From positions 1 through 64,000 of the forward strand of contig NZ_MDDN01000003.1 in the NCBI RefSeq assembly GCF_001708185.1: a stretch of 64,000 bases of DNA. The letters are read 5' to 3'. How positions within the stretch are numbered: the first letter of the stretch is position 1; each line of letters opens with the position of its first letter. Shown here piece after piece: positions 34,213 to 42,794 of the stretch. A program made the position numbers and the translations under genes. This DNA is from Lysinibacillus xylanilyticus (GTDB taxonomy: Bacteria > Bacillota > Bacilli > Bacillales_A > Planococcaceae). The notes beneath the pieces are model-generated. The model was not told the DNA's origin, ran no database searches, and saw only the letters and a list, made by a program, of their open reading frames with translations.

Positions 34213-34623
34213 ATGGTGAACAGTCGGTTTTCGGTAGCGATCCATATACTTTCGCTCATTGCAACAACATCTGATAAAAGTCAGTTGACATCTGATTATA
34301 TCGCAGGGAGTGTCAATACAAATCCGGTTGTCGTACGACGAATGATCGGAGTGTTGAAAAAAGCGGGTTTGCTTACATCGCAAACAGGTATTGCAGGCTA
34401 TGACCTTTTAGTAGAGCCAAAAGATTTAACGCTATTAGCTATTTACCAAGCGATTAATGGGCCCGAGCAGCTTTTTGCGATTCATGATGAGCCAAATCCA
34501 GATTGTACGGTTGGTCGAAAAATTCAATGTACATTGGAAGGTGTTTATACATCTGTTTGGCATGCAATGGAAGAACAGCTTCAAGCACAAACTTTACAGG
34601 ATGTGCTAGATCAACTTCGTTAA
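34213..34623 (+). CDS. ywnA: Rrf2-family regulator (YwnA-like)
   Basis: A 136-residue winged-helix repressor. The helix-turn-helix is at about 20-60 (LTSDYIAGSVNTNPVVVRRM). Cysteines in NPDCTVGRKIQCTLE may act as a redox or metal switch, although the three-Cys cluster of IscR and NsrR is absent. ATG 34213 fits the site GGTGGTG. It is followed by a NAD(P)-binding reductase, the same order as ywnA-ywnB of B. subtilis, and both genes carry the TGTAAC-N7-GTTACA operator. Confidence 0.85.
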   Translation: MVNSRFSVAIHILSLIATTSDKSQLTSDYIAGSVNTNPVVVRRMIGVLKKAGLLTSQTGIAGYDLLVEPKDLTLLAIYQAINGPEQLFAIHDEPNPDCTVGRKIQCTLEGVYTSVWHAMEEQLQAQTLQDVLDQLR

Positions 34624-34652
34624 ATAACGAAGTCGGTCTTTTGTATCTAACC

Positions 34653-34671
34653 TGTAACTAAAATGGTTACA
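34653..34671 (+). promoter_or_regulatory. Rrf2-type operator 2
   Basis: TGTAAC-TAAAATG-GTTACA is the same palindrome as at 34178, with one base different in the spacer. It lies 24 bases before the ywnB-like gene, giving that gene its own control site. Confidence 0.8.
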
Positions 34672-34694
34672 AATGAAATTGGGAGGAACTAAAT

Positions 34695-35324
34695 ATGAAA
34701 ATTGCAGTAATCGGTGCAACAGGAAAAGCGGGACAAAAAATTGCGGAGGAGGCACTACAACGTGGTCATGAGGTAACTGCGATTGTACGTACTGCTTCAA
34801 AAGTAACAGCAACTATTGACGTTATTGAAAAAGATGTTTTCGAATTAACGAAAGAAGATGTAAAAAGCTTCGACGTTGTTGTGAATGCATTCGGTGCTCC
34901 TATTGGTCAAGAGGAGTTACATGTAAAAGCTGGCCGTCATTTAATTGATATTTTCACGGGCATTGAGACAAAATTATTTGTTGTCGGTGGTGCAGGTAGT
35001 TTGTTTGTAGACACAGAAAAAACAGTTCGCTTAATGGATACGCCAGACTTCCCTGAAATGTTCTTTGCAACAGCTAAAAACCAAGGAGAAAACCTACAAG
35101 ACTTACACCAATCAACAATAACTTGGACATTTTTAAGCCCATCCGCTTTCTTTGATCCTGAAGGTCCACGCACAGGCAGCTATACGACTGGCATTGACCA
35201 TTTATTAATCAATGCAGCTGGTGAAAGTTATGTTAGTTATACAGATTATGCCGTTGCTGTGTTAGATGAAATTGAAAATCCAAAGCATGTAAACAGCCGT
35301 TTTACAGTGACTTCAAATAATTAA
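34695..35324 (+). CDS. ywnB: NAD(P)-binding oxidoreductase (YwnB-like)
   Basis: A 209-residue atypical short-chain dehydrogenase of the NmrA-like group. The Rossmann glycine motif is IGATGKAGQKI at residues 6-16, and RTASK binds NADP phosphate. The usual YxxxK catalytic pair is absent, as in other members. AACTTGGTFL-like WTFLSPSAFFDPEGPRTG is the conserved C-terminal region. GGGAGG precedes the ATG. Regulation by the neighbouring Rrf2 repressor suggests a role in redox or electrophile stress. Confidence 0.85.
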   Translation: MKIAVIGATGKAGQKIAEEALQRGHEVTAIVRTASKVTATIDVIEKDVFELTKEDVKSFDVVVNAFGAPIGQEELHVKAGRHLIDIFTGIETKLFVVGGAGSLFVDTEKTVRLMDTPDFPEMFFATAKNQGENLQDLHQSTITWTFLSPSAFFDPEGPRTGSYTTGIDHLLINAAGESYVSYTDYAVAVLDEIENPKHVNSRFTVTSNN

Positions 35325-35342
35325 ATCAATAGGTACCCCAAA

Positions 35343-35376
35343 AAAGGCAGAATCTTTATGATGCTGTCTTTTTTTT
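35343..35376 (+). terminator. ywnB terminator
   Basis: AAGGCAGAATC and GATGCTGTCTT form an imperfect stem around TTTAT and run into a stretch of T. Confidence 0.65.
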
Positions 35377-35542
35377 CGCTAAGACCAGCAATCGTTTGTT
35401 ATTACAAAATTGGATGTATTTGGTGGATTAAGTATGGTCGATTGCTCTATAATTTTAGTTAAATAGGATTTCCATTAACTGTGCAATTTAAACTATAAAT
35501 GTCTTATATGCAGAATATAATGTTAAAGAAGGGGGAGACTAA

Positions 35543-35848
35543 ATGAGGTATACTCGTTATTACTTTGGATTAGTATTATTCCTTTTGATCGCAGGTGCAT
35601 TCTTTTTTTATCTGATTAATGACACTTATGTAGAAGCTGTTTATCAAATTGGAGAAGAAAATTTGGTGGAGGAAAATGGTGATTATTACCTTATGTTGGA
35701 TAATCGCAAATTAACTTTACCTGAAAGACTGTATGACGAAATTAAATGGGAAAAAAATGATGAATACCATGTAGAATATGAATATAAAAGTTTTTCAAAA
35801 AATAATGGTGATGTTGTCATGTTAAAAAAATATGGCTATTCACCTTGA
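35543..35848 (+). CDS. membrane-anchored hypothetical protein
   Basis: A 101-residue protein with one N-terminal helix (residues 8-26) and a polar, probably extracytoplasmic domain rich in Tyr, Glu and Lys (HVEYEYKSFSKNNGDVVMLK). AAGGGGGAGAC precedes the ATG. The layout recalls small YxeA-type proteins, without clear similarity. Confidence 0.6.
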   Translation: MRYTRYYFGLVLFLLIAGAFFFYLINDTYVEAVYQIGEENLVEENGDYYLMLDNRKLTLPERLYDEIKWEKNDEYHVEYEYKSFSKNNGDVVMLKKYGYSP

Positions 35849-36025
35849 GTTCATATGCAACAATATGAGCAATTACTTGTTAATGTTACAGAGGAGCAGT
35901 CATTTTTTAGCGAAAAATGAGCTTTTTTCACAGAATTTTTCATTTTACAGAAAAATGCCTGTTTACAATACTCCATTAATTAGCTACTATCAAGTGTGAG
36001 TATTACATCAAAGGAGACGACAATT

Positions 36026-37444
36026 ATGTCCACACAACGTATAGAAAAAGACTTTTTAGGTGAACGTGTATTACCAAGCAATGCTTATTATGGAATTCAA
36101 ACGCTTCGTGCAACTGAAAATTTCCCAATTACAGGTTACACGATTCACTCATCTCTTATTAAAGCAATGGGTATCGTAAAAAAAGCAGCTGCATTAGGGA
36201 ATATGGAAGTACACCTACTTTCAAAAGAAATCGGAGATGCAATTGTCGAAGCTGCACAAGAAGTTATTGATGGTAAGTGGGATTCAGAATTTATCGTAGA
36301 TCCAATCCAAGGCGGTGCTGGCACATCTATTAATATGAATGCCAATGAAGTCATTGCTAACCGTGCCTTAGAGATTTTAGGCAAAGAAAAAGGGGACTAC
36401 CAAGCAATTAGCCCAAACAGCCATGTTAATATGTCACAATCAACAAATGATGCTTTCCCAACAGCTATTCATATCGCTGTTTTGAATTTAATAGATGAAT
36501 TACTTTTAACAATGGAAAATATGCAAGTGGTGTTCCACCAAAAAGCGGAGCAATTTGCACATGTTATTAAAATGGGTCGTACGCATTTACAAGACGCAGT
36601 GCCGATTCGATTAGGGCAAGAATTTGAAGCATACTCTCGTGTAATTAGCCGTGATATTGTTCGTATTCGTCAAACTCGCCCAAACCTTTATGATGTGAAT
36701 ATGGGGGCAACTGCAGTTGGTACAGGCTTAAATGCCTTCCCAGATTATATTCAATCAGTAGATGTTCATCTTGCTGAAATTTCAGGTTTGCCGTTAAAAG
36801 GCGCTTCTCATCTAGTGGATGCAACACAAAATACAGATGCTTATACAGAAGTATCAGGTGCATTAAAAATCTGTATGATCAACATGTCTAAAATTGCCAA
36901 TGACCTTCGTTTAATGGCATCTGGTCCACGTGCAGGTTTAGGCGAAATCATTTTACCAGCTCGTCAACCTGGTTCTTCTATTATGCCAGGGAAAGTAAAC
37001 CCTGTTATGCCAGAAGTTCTTAACCAAGTTGCCTTCCAAGTAATTGGTAATGACCATACAATTTCATTAGCATCTGAAGCAGGACAATTAGAATTAAACG
37101 TTATGGAGCCTGTACTTGTCTTTAACTTAATTCAATCGATTAGTATTATGAATAATGTTTTCCGAGCATTTACTCAAAATTGCTTGAAGGATATTGAAGC
37201 AAACGAAGAGCGTATGAAAGAATATGTGGAAAAAAGCGTTGGTGTACTAACAGCAGTAAACCCACATATTGGTTATGAAGTAGCTGCACGACTTGCGCGT
37301 GAAGCAATTTTAACTGGTCGTTCTATTCGAGAGCTTTGCCTTGAATCAGGTGTATTAACGAAAGAACAATTAGATTTAATTTTAGACCCATATGAAATGA
37401 CACATCCAGGTATTGCTGGTTCAAGTATGATGAAATTAAAATAA
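36026..37444 (+). CDS. aspA: aspartate ammonia-lyase
   Basis: A 472-residue enzyme of the fumarase/aspartase superfamily that converts aspartate to fumarate and ammonia. The signature GSSIMPGKVNPVMPE (catalytic Ser loop) is at about residue 315; GRTHLQDAVPIRLGQEF and NMSQSTNDAFPTA hold other active-site residues. Start ATG 36026 follows AAAGGAGACG; the longer frame lacks such a site. Fumarase is excluded in favour of aspartase by overall similarity to Bacillus AnsB/AspA type. No ansA is adjacent. Confidence 0.93.
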   Translation: MSTQRIEKDFLGERVLPSNAYYGIQTLRATENFPITGYTIHSSLIKAMGIVKKAAALGNMEVHLLSKEIGDAIVEAAQEVIDGKWDSEFIVDPIQGGAGTSINMNANEVIANRALEILGKEKGDYQAISPNSHVNMSQSTNDAFPTAIHIAVLNLIDELLLTMENMQVVFHQKAEQFAHVIKMGRTHLQDAVPIRLGQEFEAYSRVISRDIVRIRQTRPNLYDVNMGATAVGTGLNAFPDYIQSVDVHLAEISGLPLKGASHLVDATQNTDAYTEVSGALKICMINMSKIANDLRLMASGPRAGLGEIILPARQPGSSIMPGKVNPVMPEVLNQVAFQVIGNDHTISLASEAGQLELNVMEPVLVFNLIQSISIMNNVFRAFTQNCLKDIEANEERMKEYVEKSVGVLTAVNPHIGYEVAARLAREAILTGRSIRELCLESGVLTKEQLDLILDPYEMTHPGIAGSSMMKLK

Positions 37445-37452
37445 TGATGATG

Positions 37453-37484
37453 AAAGCACTTTGCGAAAAGCAAAGTGCTTTTTC
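37453..37484 (+). terminator. aspA terminator
   Basis: AAAGCACTTTGC and GCAAAGTGCTTT pair perfectly over 12 bp, followed by T residues. Confidence 0.92.
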
Positions 37485-37485
37485 T

Positions 37486-37572
37486 ATGCAAGCAGTCAAT
37501 ACGGTGGTATCACAAGACTTATGTGAACAAGCCGAAAATTTACAAAAGCTTACACAGCGATTTAATGGATAA
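37486..37572 (+). pseudogene. C-terminal remnant resembling a chemoreceptor tail
   Basis: A 28-codon ORF, MQAVNTVVSQDLCEQAENLQ and KLTQRFNG. The pattern matches the extreme C-terminus of methyl-accepting chemotaxis proteins (AxxLAxxAExLQxLVxxF). There is no ribosome site and it starts inside the aspA terminator region, so it is probably a remnant. Confidence 0.35.
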
Positions 37573-37608
37573 TAATTGAAAACAATATCATTTGATAAAT
37601 AACAAAAG

Positions 37609-37656
37609 AGGCTATTTTGCGAAAGACTAATTTTCTGCAAAATAGCCTTTTTTTAT
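37609..37656 (+). terminator. terminator after the chemoreceptor remnant
   Basis: AGGCTATTTTGC (37609-37620) pairs with GCAAAATAGCCT (37637-37648) and runs into seven T residues. Confidence 0.88.
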
Positions 37657-37688
37657 TAAATTTACGTTTTCCACCTAGCAACTTCCAA

Positions 37689-38126
37689 TTAAGTATTAAA
37701 TAAGCCGAAAAAGTCGGTTTTTATCGTCAAAAATATTATGCTAATCATAAACATCATTTCTGCGATAGTAGCAACAAAAGCTCTTTTATTTTCTGCGTAT
37801 TTCCATTCCATAAATGCACGTAACATGTCAGAGGCTACTAAAAAGACAATTATGATAAACCATATTTCATAATACCAAGCAATTTCAACAGTATCATTGT
37901 AGTTCGTATAATACGAACTAGCTAATACTAAAATCATGAAAATTATTCGTACCAATAAATCTAATTTTTTATGTCTTTCGTTAAGGTAATTATAGGAAAA
38001 ACATTTCTTTCTCTCGACACCTAGCAACTTTCTAATTACAAACCCAAAAATACTAATTATTAAAAGGAGTACTAGGAGAAAAAGTATTAATGTTCCAAAA
38101 TCGATCGTAATAGTATTCAATTTCAT
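37689..38126 (-). CDS. DUF4181-like membrane protein
   Basis: A 145-residue protein with four membrane helices (about 10-32, 55-75, 84-103, 118-137). The pattern FVIRKLLGVERKKCFSYNYL then NERHKKLDLLVRI and a central ASDMLRAFMEWKYAENKRAF fits DUF4181, a family of unknown function in Bacillus. GAGGTGAAATG surrounds the start. A promoter-like repeat module (38181-38225) is upstream. It is the first of the minus-strand small-gene array up to 43.2 kb. Confidence 0.7.
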   Translation of the reverse strand: MKLNTITIDFGTLILFLLVLLLIISIFGFVIRKLLGVERKKCFSYNYLNERHKKLDLLVRIIFMILVLASSYYTNYNDTVEIAWYYEIWFIIIVFLVASDMLRAFMEWKYAENKRAFVATIAEMMFMISIIFLTIKTDFFGLFNT

Positions 38127-38180
38127 TCACCTCTTTAATCTAACCTTTTCTTAACTAAATGGAAATTCATTCCACAAAGA

Positions 38181-38225
38181 GATTGTAGCACAATAGAGTA
38201 AAAGTTGGTAGGGAATTGGAAAATT
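38181..38225 (-). promoter_or_regulatory. shared promoter module A
   Basis: On the minus strand it reads CCCTACCAAC, TTTTACTCTATTG and TGCTACAAT, an extended -10 box. The same module occurs at 41488-41530 and 42532-42575, each time upstream of a minus-strand gene. Confidence 0.6.
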
Positions 38226-38226
38226 T

Positions 38227-38400
38227 GCAACCATAGAGATTGCCAGTTACAAGTATCGATAACAGTATCAACTTGTAGCTGACTATTTGCATTATTCAGC
38301 TAAAAGTTGGTATACATTAGCCTCGGGAAAGCGCCTAGTCAAAACGGAAATTAACCTCACGTTATGGAGATTAGCGAATATTATTGGTATAATATTGAAA
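38227..38400. other. intergenic sequence with partial repeat copies
   Basis: Contains GAGATTGCCAGTTAC (38236-38250), shared with 41596-41610, and at about 38320-38380 a short copy of the GC-rich dispersed repeat (GGGAAAGCGCCTAGTC). No gene. Confidence 0.6.
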
Positions 38401-38419
38401 AAAAGGGGTGCAGAATTGG

Positions 38420-39886
38420 ATGGGGATAAATTTCAATAGCTTTTTCAGAGAAGAATTGTCAGTACAAGATATTCAAGTAGCTATGGAACAGGGAGAAATA
38501 ACATCTAAAGAATTAACAATGTATTATTTACACAGAATCGCTAAGTATGATCAAGATGGGCGAAAAATTAATTCTATGCTTGAAATTAATCCTGAAGCGC
38601 TATTTATTGCAGAAGCGTTAGATGAAGAAAGAGTAACAAGGGGTGTTAGAGGACCTTTACACGGGATTCCGGTTGTTTTAAAGGACAATATTGAAACGAA
38701 AGATTTCATGCATACTAGTGCAGGTACTATAGCTTTAGAAAATTATCTAGCTGAGCAGGATGCATTTATTGTAAAAAAGTTACGTGAAGCAGGGGCAGTT
38801 ATTTTAGGGAAAACAAATATGACTGAATTAGCAAACGCAATGTCGAGTACGATGTGGGCGGGTTATAGTTCTCGAGGTGGGCAAACACTAAATCCTTATG
38901 GTGATCCAAATCTTTATGTGGGTGGATCAAGTTCTGGATCGGCGGTTGCAGTAGCATCGAATTTTTCAGTTTTATCAATTGGAACGGAGACAGACGCCTC
39001 GATTCTAAGTCCTGCTATTCAAAATTCAGTAGTCGGCATAAAACCGACTGTTGGACTCATTAGCCGCCGAGGCATTATCCCATTTACATACTCTCAAGAT
39101 ACCGCAGGGCCATTTGCAAGAACAGTGACAGATGCAGCTATTTTATTGGGCGTATTAACAGGAGTAGATCAAGACGACGTCGCTACACATAAAAGTGAAA
39201 GAAGGATATATCAAGATTACACAAATTTTTTAGATGCTACAGGTTTGAAGGGTGCTAGAATTGGCGTGTATAATAATGCCTTAAAAGAGTACTATGAGTC
39301 AGCGGAGTATGATGAAACACTTTTTAATAATGCCATCCAGGTTTTAAGAGAGCAAGGAGCCGTTATTATTGAAGATATCGATATCCCTTCTTTTCATAGA
39401 GACTGGAAATGGGATGTAGGACGATATGAATTAAAACATAGTTTAAATAATTTCCTTATCAATCTACCTTCGCATATGCCTGTACATTCTATCTCTGAGC
39501 TCATTCAATTTAATGAACGTTCAAAAGAAAAGTGTTTGAAATATGGGCAGGATAAATTGGAAATGAGAGAGGGTCTATCAAATACGTTAAGAAATGCTGA
39601 ATATTTACATGCAAAATTAGAGGATCTGTATTTTGCGCAAGATCAAGGAATTGATTTTACATTGAAAAAATATGAATTAGATGCGATTATCTTTCCATCA
39701 TATATAGGTTCGACAGTTTGTGCGAAAGCTGGGTATCCCTCTATTGCAATTCCAGCCGGGTATATGAAAAATGGGCGACCGTTTGGCATAACTTTCGCAG
39801 GAACTGCATTTAGTGAGGACGTTCTTATAAAACTCGCTTTTGCATTTGAACAAGCAACTAAATTTAGAAAAGCACCGAAATTGTAA
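38420..39886 (+). CDS. amidase signature family enzyme
   Basis: A 488-residue hydrolase of the amidase signature family. The Ser-cisSer-Lys triad is visible: Lys in GIPVVLKDNIETKD (about 90), the cis-Ser in the GGSSSGSAVAVAS loop and the nucleophile Ser in the following ETDASILSPAI segment (the family usually has TDTGGS/TETDGS). GatA is unlikely because gatB and gatC are absent and the C-terminus differs. AAAAGGGG is eleven bases before ATG 38420. It is the only plus-strand gene in this stretch. Confidence 0.88.
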   Translation: MGINFNSFFREELSVQDIQVAMEQGEITSKELTMYYLHRIAKYDQDGRKINSMLEINPEALFIAEALDEERVTRGVRGPLHGIPVVLKDNIETKDFMHTSAGTIALENYLAEQDAFIVKKLREAGAVILGKTNMTELANAMSSTMWAGYSSRGGQTLNPYGDPNLYVGGSSSGSAVAVASNFSVLSIGTETDASILSPAIQNSVVGIKPTVGLISRRGIIPFTYSQDTAGPFARTVTDAAILLGVLTGVDQDDVATHKSERRIYQDYTNFLDATGLKGARIGVYNNALKEYYESAEYDETLFNNAIQVLREQGAVIIEDIDIPSFHRDWKWDVGRYELKHSLNNFLINLPSHMPVHSISELIQFNERSKEKCLKYGQDKLEMREGLSNTLRNAEYLHAKLEDLYFAQDQGIDFTLKKYELDAIIFPSYIGSTVCAKAGYPSIAIPAGYMKNGRPFGITFAGTAFSEDVLIKLAFAFEQATKFRKAPKL

Positions 39887-39997
39887 TATGATTTCCTAGC
39901 TAGGATATAAAACTAGAAGAACGAGCTTAAAATTTCCGTACCAACACTTCTTTTAAAGAAGTTGTGCTATTCACAATTAATATGCAAAGCAACTACT

Positions 39998-40035
39998 ACC
40001 TCTCACATTTCTAACATTGATGAGAGGTGGTTTTT
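39998..40035 (+). terminator. terminator after the amidase gene
   Basis: ACCTCTCA (39998-40005) pairs with TGAGAGGT (40021-40028), then GG and six T residues. Confidence 0.8.
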
Positions 40036-40066
40036 TAATGCTAAAAACGATTGTGAGGGCAAAATA

Positions 40067-40110
40067 AAAGGACTTGTGTGCATGAGTAAAATCATACCCA
40101 CAAGTCCTTT
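40067..40110 (-). terminator. terminator of the YrvL-like gene (hairpin family member 1)
   Basis: AAAGGACTTGTG and CACAAGTCCTTT form a perfect 12-bp stem. On the minus strand it is followed by T-rich sequence. The arm and the inner ATCATA are shared with the hairpins at 41751 and 42708. Confidence 0.75.
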
Positions 40111-40174
40111 CTAGATGGCGGTGTTGTTAAATTCAATCCTATTTCGTGAATTGGATGTTGCAAAATTGCGCATT

Positions 40175-40624
40175 TTACTCCACTTGTTGAATCTCTTCAT
40201 CAGATTTTTTTATCAAATCACCTATTTTTGCAAGTATATAAACGAATCCATAGGTAATAGTGAAGTAGATGAATTTATTAGCAATATCACTAAATTGTAC
40301 AATTGAAAAATTAGATATTAATAAATCCATAAAAAAGAGGAACAAGGTAAATTGAATAATTTGAATCAAAAAATAGATTCCCTTACTTTTTATACCTATA
40401 TGCAGGGCAAATGATTCTAATATAATGCTTATTGGTATTAAAAGAATAAAACCAATGATGATTCCAATTGATAAAAAAATTGAGCTATATATACTTGTGA
40501 ATCTAAAATCTAGAATAAGACTAGCTATATATTGAACGCCCATTAGTAAACTTATAATAATAGCTAAAACAGCGACCAGAAAAGCAGGAATTAAAAAATA
40601 GTCTCTTGTTTTCATAATTTTCAT
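40175..40624 (-). CDS. four-helix membrane protein, possibly YrvL-like
   Basis: A 149-residue protein with four hydrophobic segments (about 11-33, 44-68, 80-102, 115-132) and a charged tail (KKSDEEIQQVE). Length and layout recall YrvL, a membrane regulator of the sigma-O system in B. subtilis, but the similarity is weak and no sigO-rsoA genes are near. An alternative is another short membrane protein of the array. The ribosome site AGAAGGA fits ATG 40624. Confidence 0.55.
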   Translation of the reverse strand: MKIMKTRDYFLIPAFLVAVLAIIISLLMGVQYIASLILDFRFTSIYSSIFLSIGIIIGFILLIPISIILESFALHIGIKSKGIYFLIQIIQFTLFLFFMDLLISNFSIVQFSDIANKFIYFTITYGFVYILAKIGDLIKKSDEEIQQVE

Positions 40625-40702
40625 ACAAATCCTTCTTAGAAGTACTCATTATTTCACGTTTTAATTGAAATAGGGAATTAAATTTTTGAAAACTGCGTTC
40701 GT

Positions 40703-40891
40703 TTAGTTACTTCTCGCAGCAATTAATATTCTATGTTTGCGTAAGCCTAAATCAATACACCAAGTCACAACAATCATCAAAATTAAAATAATGAGGAAGC
40801 AACTACTTGGAAAGGTATCTCTCATGGCAGAATTGATTAAATCTATACAACCAAAATAAATAAGTAATAAAGTTCCTATGTTGAGAATGAA
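40703..40891 (-). pseudogene. 5'-truncated membrane protein
   Basis: One minus-strand frame is open from about 40889 to TAA at 40703: LNIGTLLLIYFGCIDLINSA, then IILILMIVVTWCIDLGLRKH. It has two hydrophobic segments and coding character, but a stop lies upstream and there is no start codon with a ribosome site. The 5' part is missing. Confidence 0.4.
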
Positions 40892-40979
40892 TCATTCATA
40901 CAAGGTTGTCTAATCGTTTGTTATAGAGCTATCTACAGAAGCGGTTAGGGATAACGGGAGTTTGATAATAACCCCGTAT

Positions 40980-41429
40980 CTAATCAGTTGAAATATAACC
41001 AACCTTTTCTAGTAATTTCAATGTTGTATAATTTAAATTTGGAAGTTTTTCTAAAGGGAAATATTCTAAGTTTTTACTTTCCTCATTTTGAGTAATAGTG
41101 CCTTTTACAGCAGTTGCCTTAAAAATTGCCGTAGCATTATAAATTTCATCCCCATGTGGAAATTTATAATATAACTCTCTCCCTGAAGCTAAGCCAAGTA
41201 ATTTCAATTCTTGGGCGATTAAGCCTGTTTCCTCATACAACTCTTTTTGAGCAGTTTCTTCAAAACTATCTCCTATTTCCATTCCACCACCTGGAAGCCC
41301 CCAATCATTTGTATCTGAACGTAATTGCAAAAGTATTTCATTCTTTTCGTTTAAAACAATGATTGCTGAACCTGGTGCAATAATAGGACTTGTTCCAACA
41401 TATTGTCGTAAAGATTTTATATAATTCAT
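40980..41429 (-). CDS. Nudix hydrolase
   Basis: A 149-residue hydrolase of nucleoside diphosphate-linked compounds. The Nudix box GGGMEIGDSFEETAQKELYEETGL (residues about 47-70) is intact apart from Lys in place of the usual Arg in REU. The N-terminus resembles MutT-like proteins with LRQYVGTSPIIAPGSAIIVL. TTGGAGGAA precedes the ATG. Module B (41488) supplies a promoter. The substrate is unknown. Confidence 0.88.
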   Translation of the reverse strand: MNYIKSLRQYVGTSPIIAPGSAIIVLNEKNEILLQLRSDTNDWGLPGGGMEIGDSFEETAQKELYEETGLIAQELKLLGLASGRELYYKFPHGDEIYNATAIFKATAVKGTITQNEESKNLEYFPLEKLPNLNYTTLKLLEKVGYISTD

Positions 41430-41487
41430 GTTTCCTCCAATGTTTAATCCAATTTCTTAATTAAATGAAAAATTCTGTCTGTAAAAT

Positions 41488-41530
41488 ATCATAACATAGC
41501 AAAGTTTTTGTTGGTAGGGAAATGGTAAAT
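41488..41530 (-). promoter_or_regulatory. shared promoter module B
   Basis: On the minus strand TTTACCATTTCCCTACCAAC then CTATGTTATGAT. It differs from modules A and C mainly in the spacer and -10 box. It lies 60 bases upstream of the Nudix gene. Confidence 0.55.
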
Positions 41531-41750
41531 GCGTATTGAAGAGGATTAATCGTTACAGCATGGGGAGACGATGAGGTCTAAACAGTTTCAACTTTGAGAT
41601 TGCGAGTAACTATAGTGGTCAAACCTCATACAAGCTTGTGAGGGTTGAGAAAGAGGTAGAGAATCGTTTGTACAAGTGTCTTATGGTTGCTACAGAGATA
41701 TGAGTGGAACTATAGGACCGAATTATGTGAAAGTATTAGTGCATATCAAA
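41531..41750. other. intergenic module region
   Basis: No gene. Three blocks recur elsewhere: GAGACGATGAGGTCTAAA (41565-41582; again at 63268), GAGATTGCGAGTAAC (41596-41610; again at 38236) and GTCTTATGGTTGCTACAGAG (41678; again at 42649). Confidence 0.7.
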
Positions 41751-41791
41751 AGGACTTGCATATACGAGATTCAATCATACATACAAGTCCT
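41751..41791 (-). terminator. hairpin family member 2
   Basis: AGGACTTG and CAAGTCCT pair, with TATGTATGATT/AATC inner similarity to the hairpins at 40067 and 42708. On the minus strand T residues follow. It ends the VanZ/peptide unit. Confidence 0.7.
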
Positions 41792-41851
41792 ATTCTTATT
41801 GAAATAAAGCTCCACGTTTGTTAAAAATTTTTAATATGATAACTATTAAAG

Positions 41852-41998
41852 TCACTGAAACAATTCAAATACCCACACAATTAGGTAAAGTGGAATTGCC
41901 ACTATTAACATACCAGCAATTAAGTACCCTAGACTTTGTAATACAAACTTTATTACATCGTATATTGCACCAGCCAAGTCATCAATAAACTTTGCCAT
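41852..41998 (-). CDS. 48-residue membrane peptide in the VanZ operon
   Basis: MAKFIDDLAGAIYDVIKFVL then a hydrophobic stretch (residues about 20-44, YLIAGMLIVAIPLYLIVWVF). AAGGGGTGG precedes the ATG. It begins 27 bases after the VanZ-like gene on the same strand and is closed by the hairpin at 41751. The acidic amphipathic N-terminus plus single helix suggests a small membrane partner. Not recognised. Confidence 0.65.
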   Translation of the reverse strand: MAKFIDDLAGAIYDVIKFVLQSLGYLIAGMLIVAIPLYLIVWVFELFQ

Positions 41999-42025
41999 AG
42001 TAATCCACCCCTTAACTATCTCTTT

Positions 42026-42478
42026 TTAAGAGACTACTTTAAAGATATTTTTGTACGTTATAAATAGCATGAAGCCTATAATACAACTGAGTAGATTTAG
42101 TATAATGTCATCTATATCAAAACTACCTAAAAATAAAATGATTTGTAGAATCTCTATGCTGAAAATCAATAATAAACTGGAAATTATCGTTTTAAATACA
42201 TTTCTTTGCGAGGGAAAAGCCATAGGTATGATAAATCCCATCGGTATAAAAGGAATAATATTACCTAAGGTGTTTATTATAGAGACACTATCATTTATAT
42301 CACTTATATATGCTCCAATTGTGCTAAAAGGAATTAGATTTACACCAACCCCTCTGTCCTTATTGGTTCGAATAGTATTGATAACGCTGTATACATCTCC
42401 ATTGAACTTAAACACAACAAAAATAAGTAACATTAATATATATATAGTAAAAAAACTTTTCCAAATCGTTTTAAACAT
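42026..42478 (-). CDS. VanZ-like membrane protein
   Basis: I start at ATG 42478 because promoter module C covers the longer frame. The 150-residue product has four to five membrane helices and the VanZ pattern VGVNLIPFSTIGAYISD, NTLGNIIPFIPMGFIIP and DIDDIILNLLSCIIGF. VanZ lowers teicoplanin sensitivity by an unknown route; most family members have no known role and are not linked to vanA genes. Confidence 0.8.
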   Translation of the reverse strand: MFKTIWKSFFTIYILMLLIFVVFKFNGDVYSVINTIRTNKDRGVGVNLIPFSTIGAYISDINDSVSIINTLGNIIPFIPMGFIIPMAFPSQRNVFKTIISSLLLIFSIEILQIILFLGSFDIDDIILNLLSCIIGFMLFITYKNIFKVVS

Positions 42479-42531
42479 TCTTGAAAATTCCTGCCCATCT
42501 CTTAATTTGCTGAAAATTATTTCTGTATAAG

Positions 42532-42575
42532 GATTGTAGCATAGTAGAGTAAATGTTGGTAGATAAATGGTAAAA
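42532..42575 (-). promoter_or_regulatory. shared promoter module C
   Basis: On the minus strand TTTACCATTTATCTACCAAC, ATTTACTCTACTA, TGCTACAAT. It agrees with module A at nearly every base from CTACCAAC to the -10 box. It lies 54 bases upstream of VanZ ATG 42478. Confidence 0.6.
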
Positions 42576-42707
42576 AAAGTCTTCAGATGTGTATAAAGAG
42601 TATGTGAGCATTGATAGTGGAGAAGAAAGGAAAACATTTATATAAGTAGTCTTATGGGTGCTAAAGAGCTATGTGTTAAGCAGAAGCGATTATGGGGGCG
42701 TAACAAT

Positions 42708-42748
42708 AGTACTTGTATTTATGAAGATTAATCATAAATACAAGTACT
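42708..42748 (-). terminator. hairpin family member 3, terminator of the DUF5071 gene
   Basis: AGTACTTGTATTTATGA (42708-42724) pairs perfectly over 17 bp with 42732-42748. It is related in sequence to the hairpins at 40067 and 41751. Confidence 0.8.
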
Positions 42749-42794
42749 TATCCTAATTAAACTATAGCTGGTATCGTTGAATAAGGGATATTTT

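Noticed and set aside
38420-39886. GatA subunit of the amidotransferase
   Set aside because: gatB and gatC are absent and the C-terminal half differs from GatA; kept as a general amidase.
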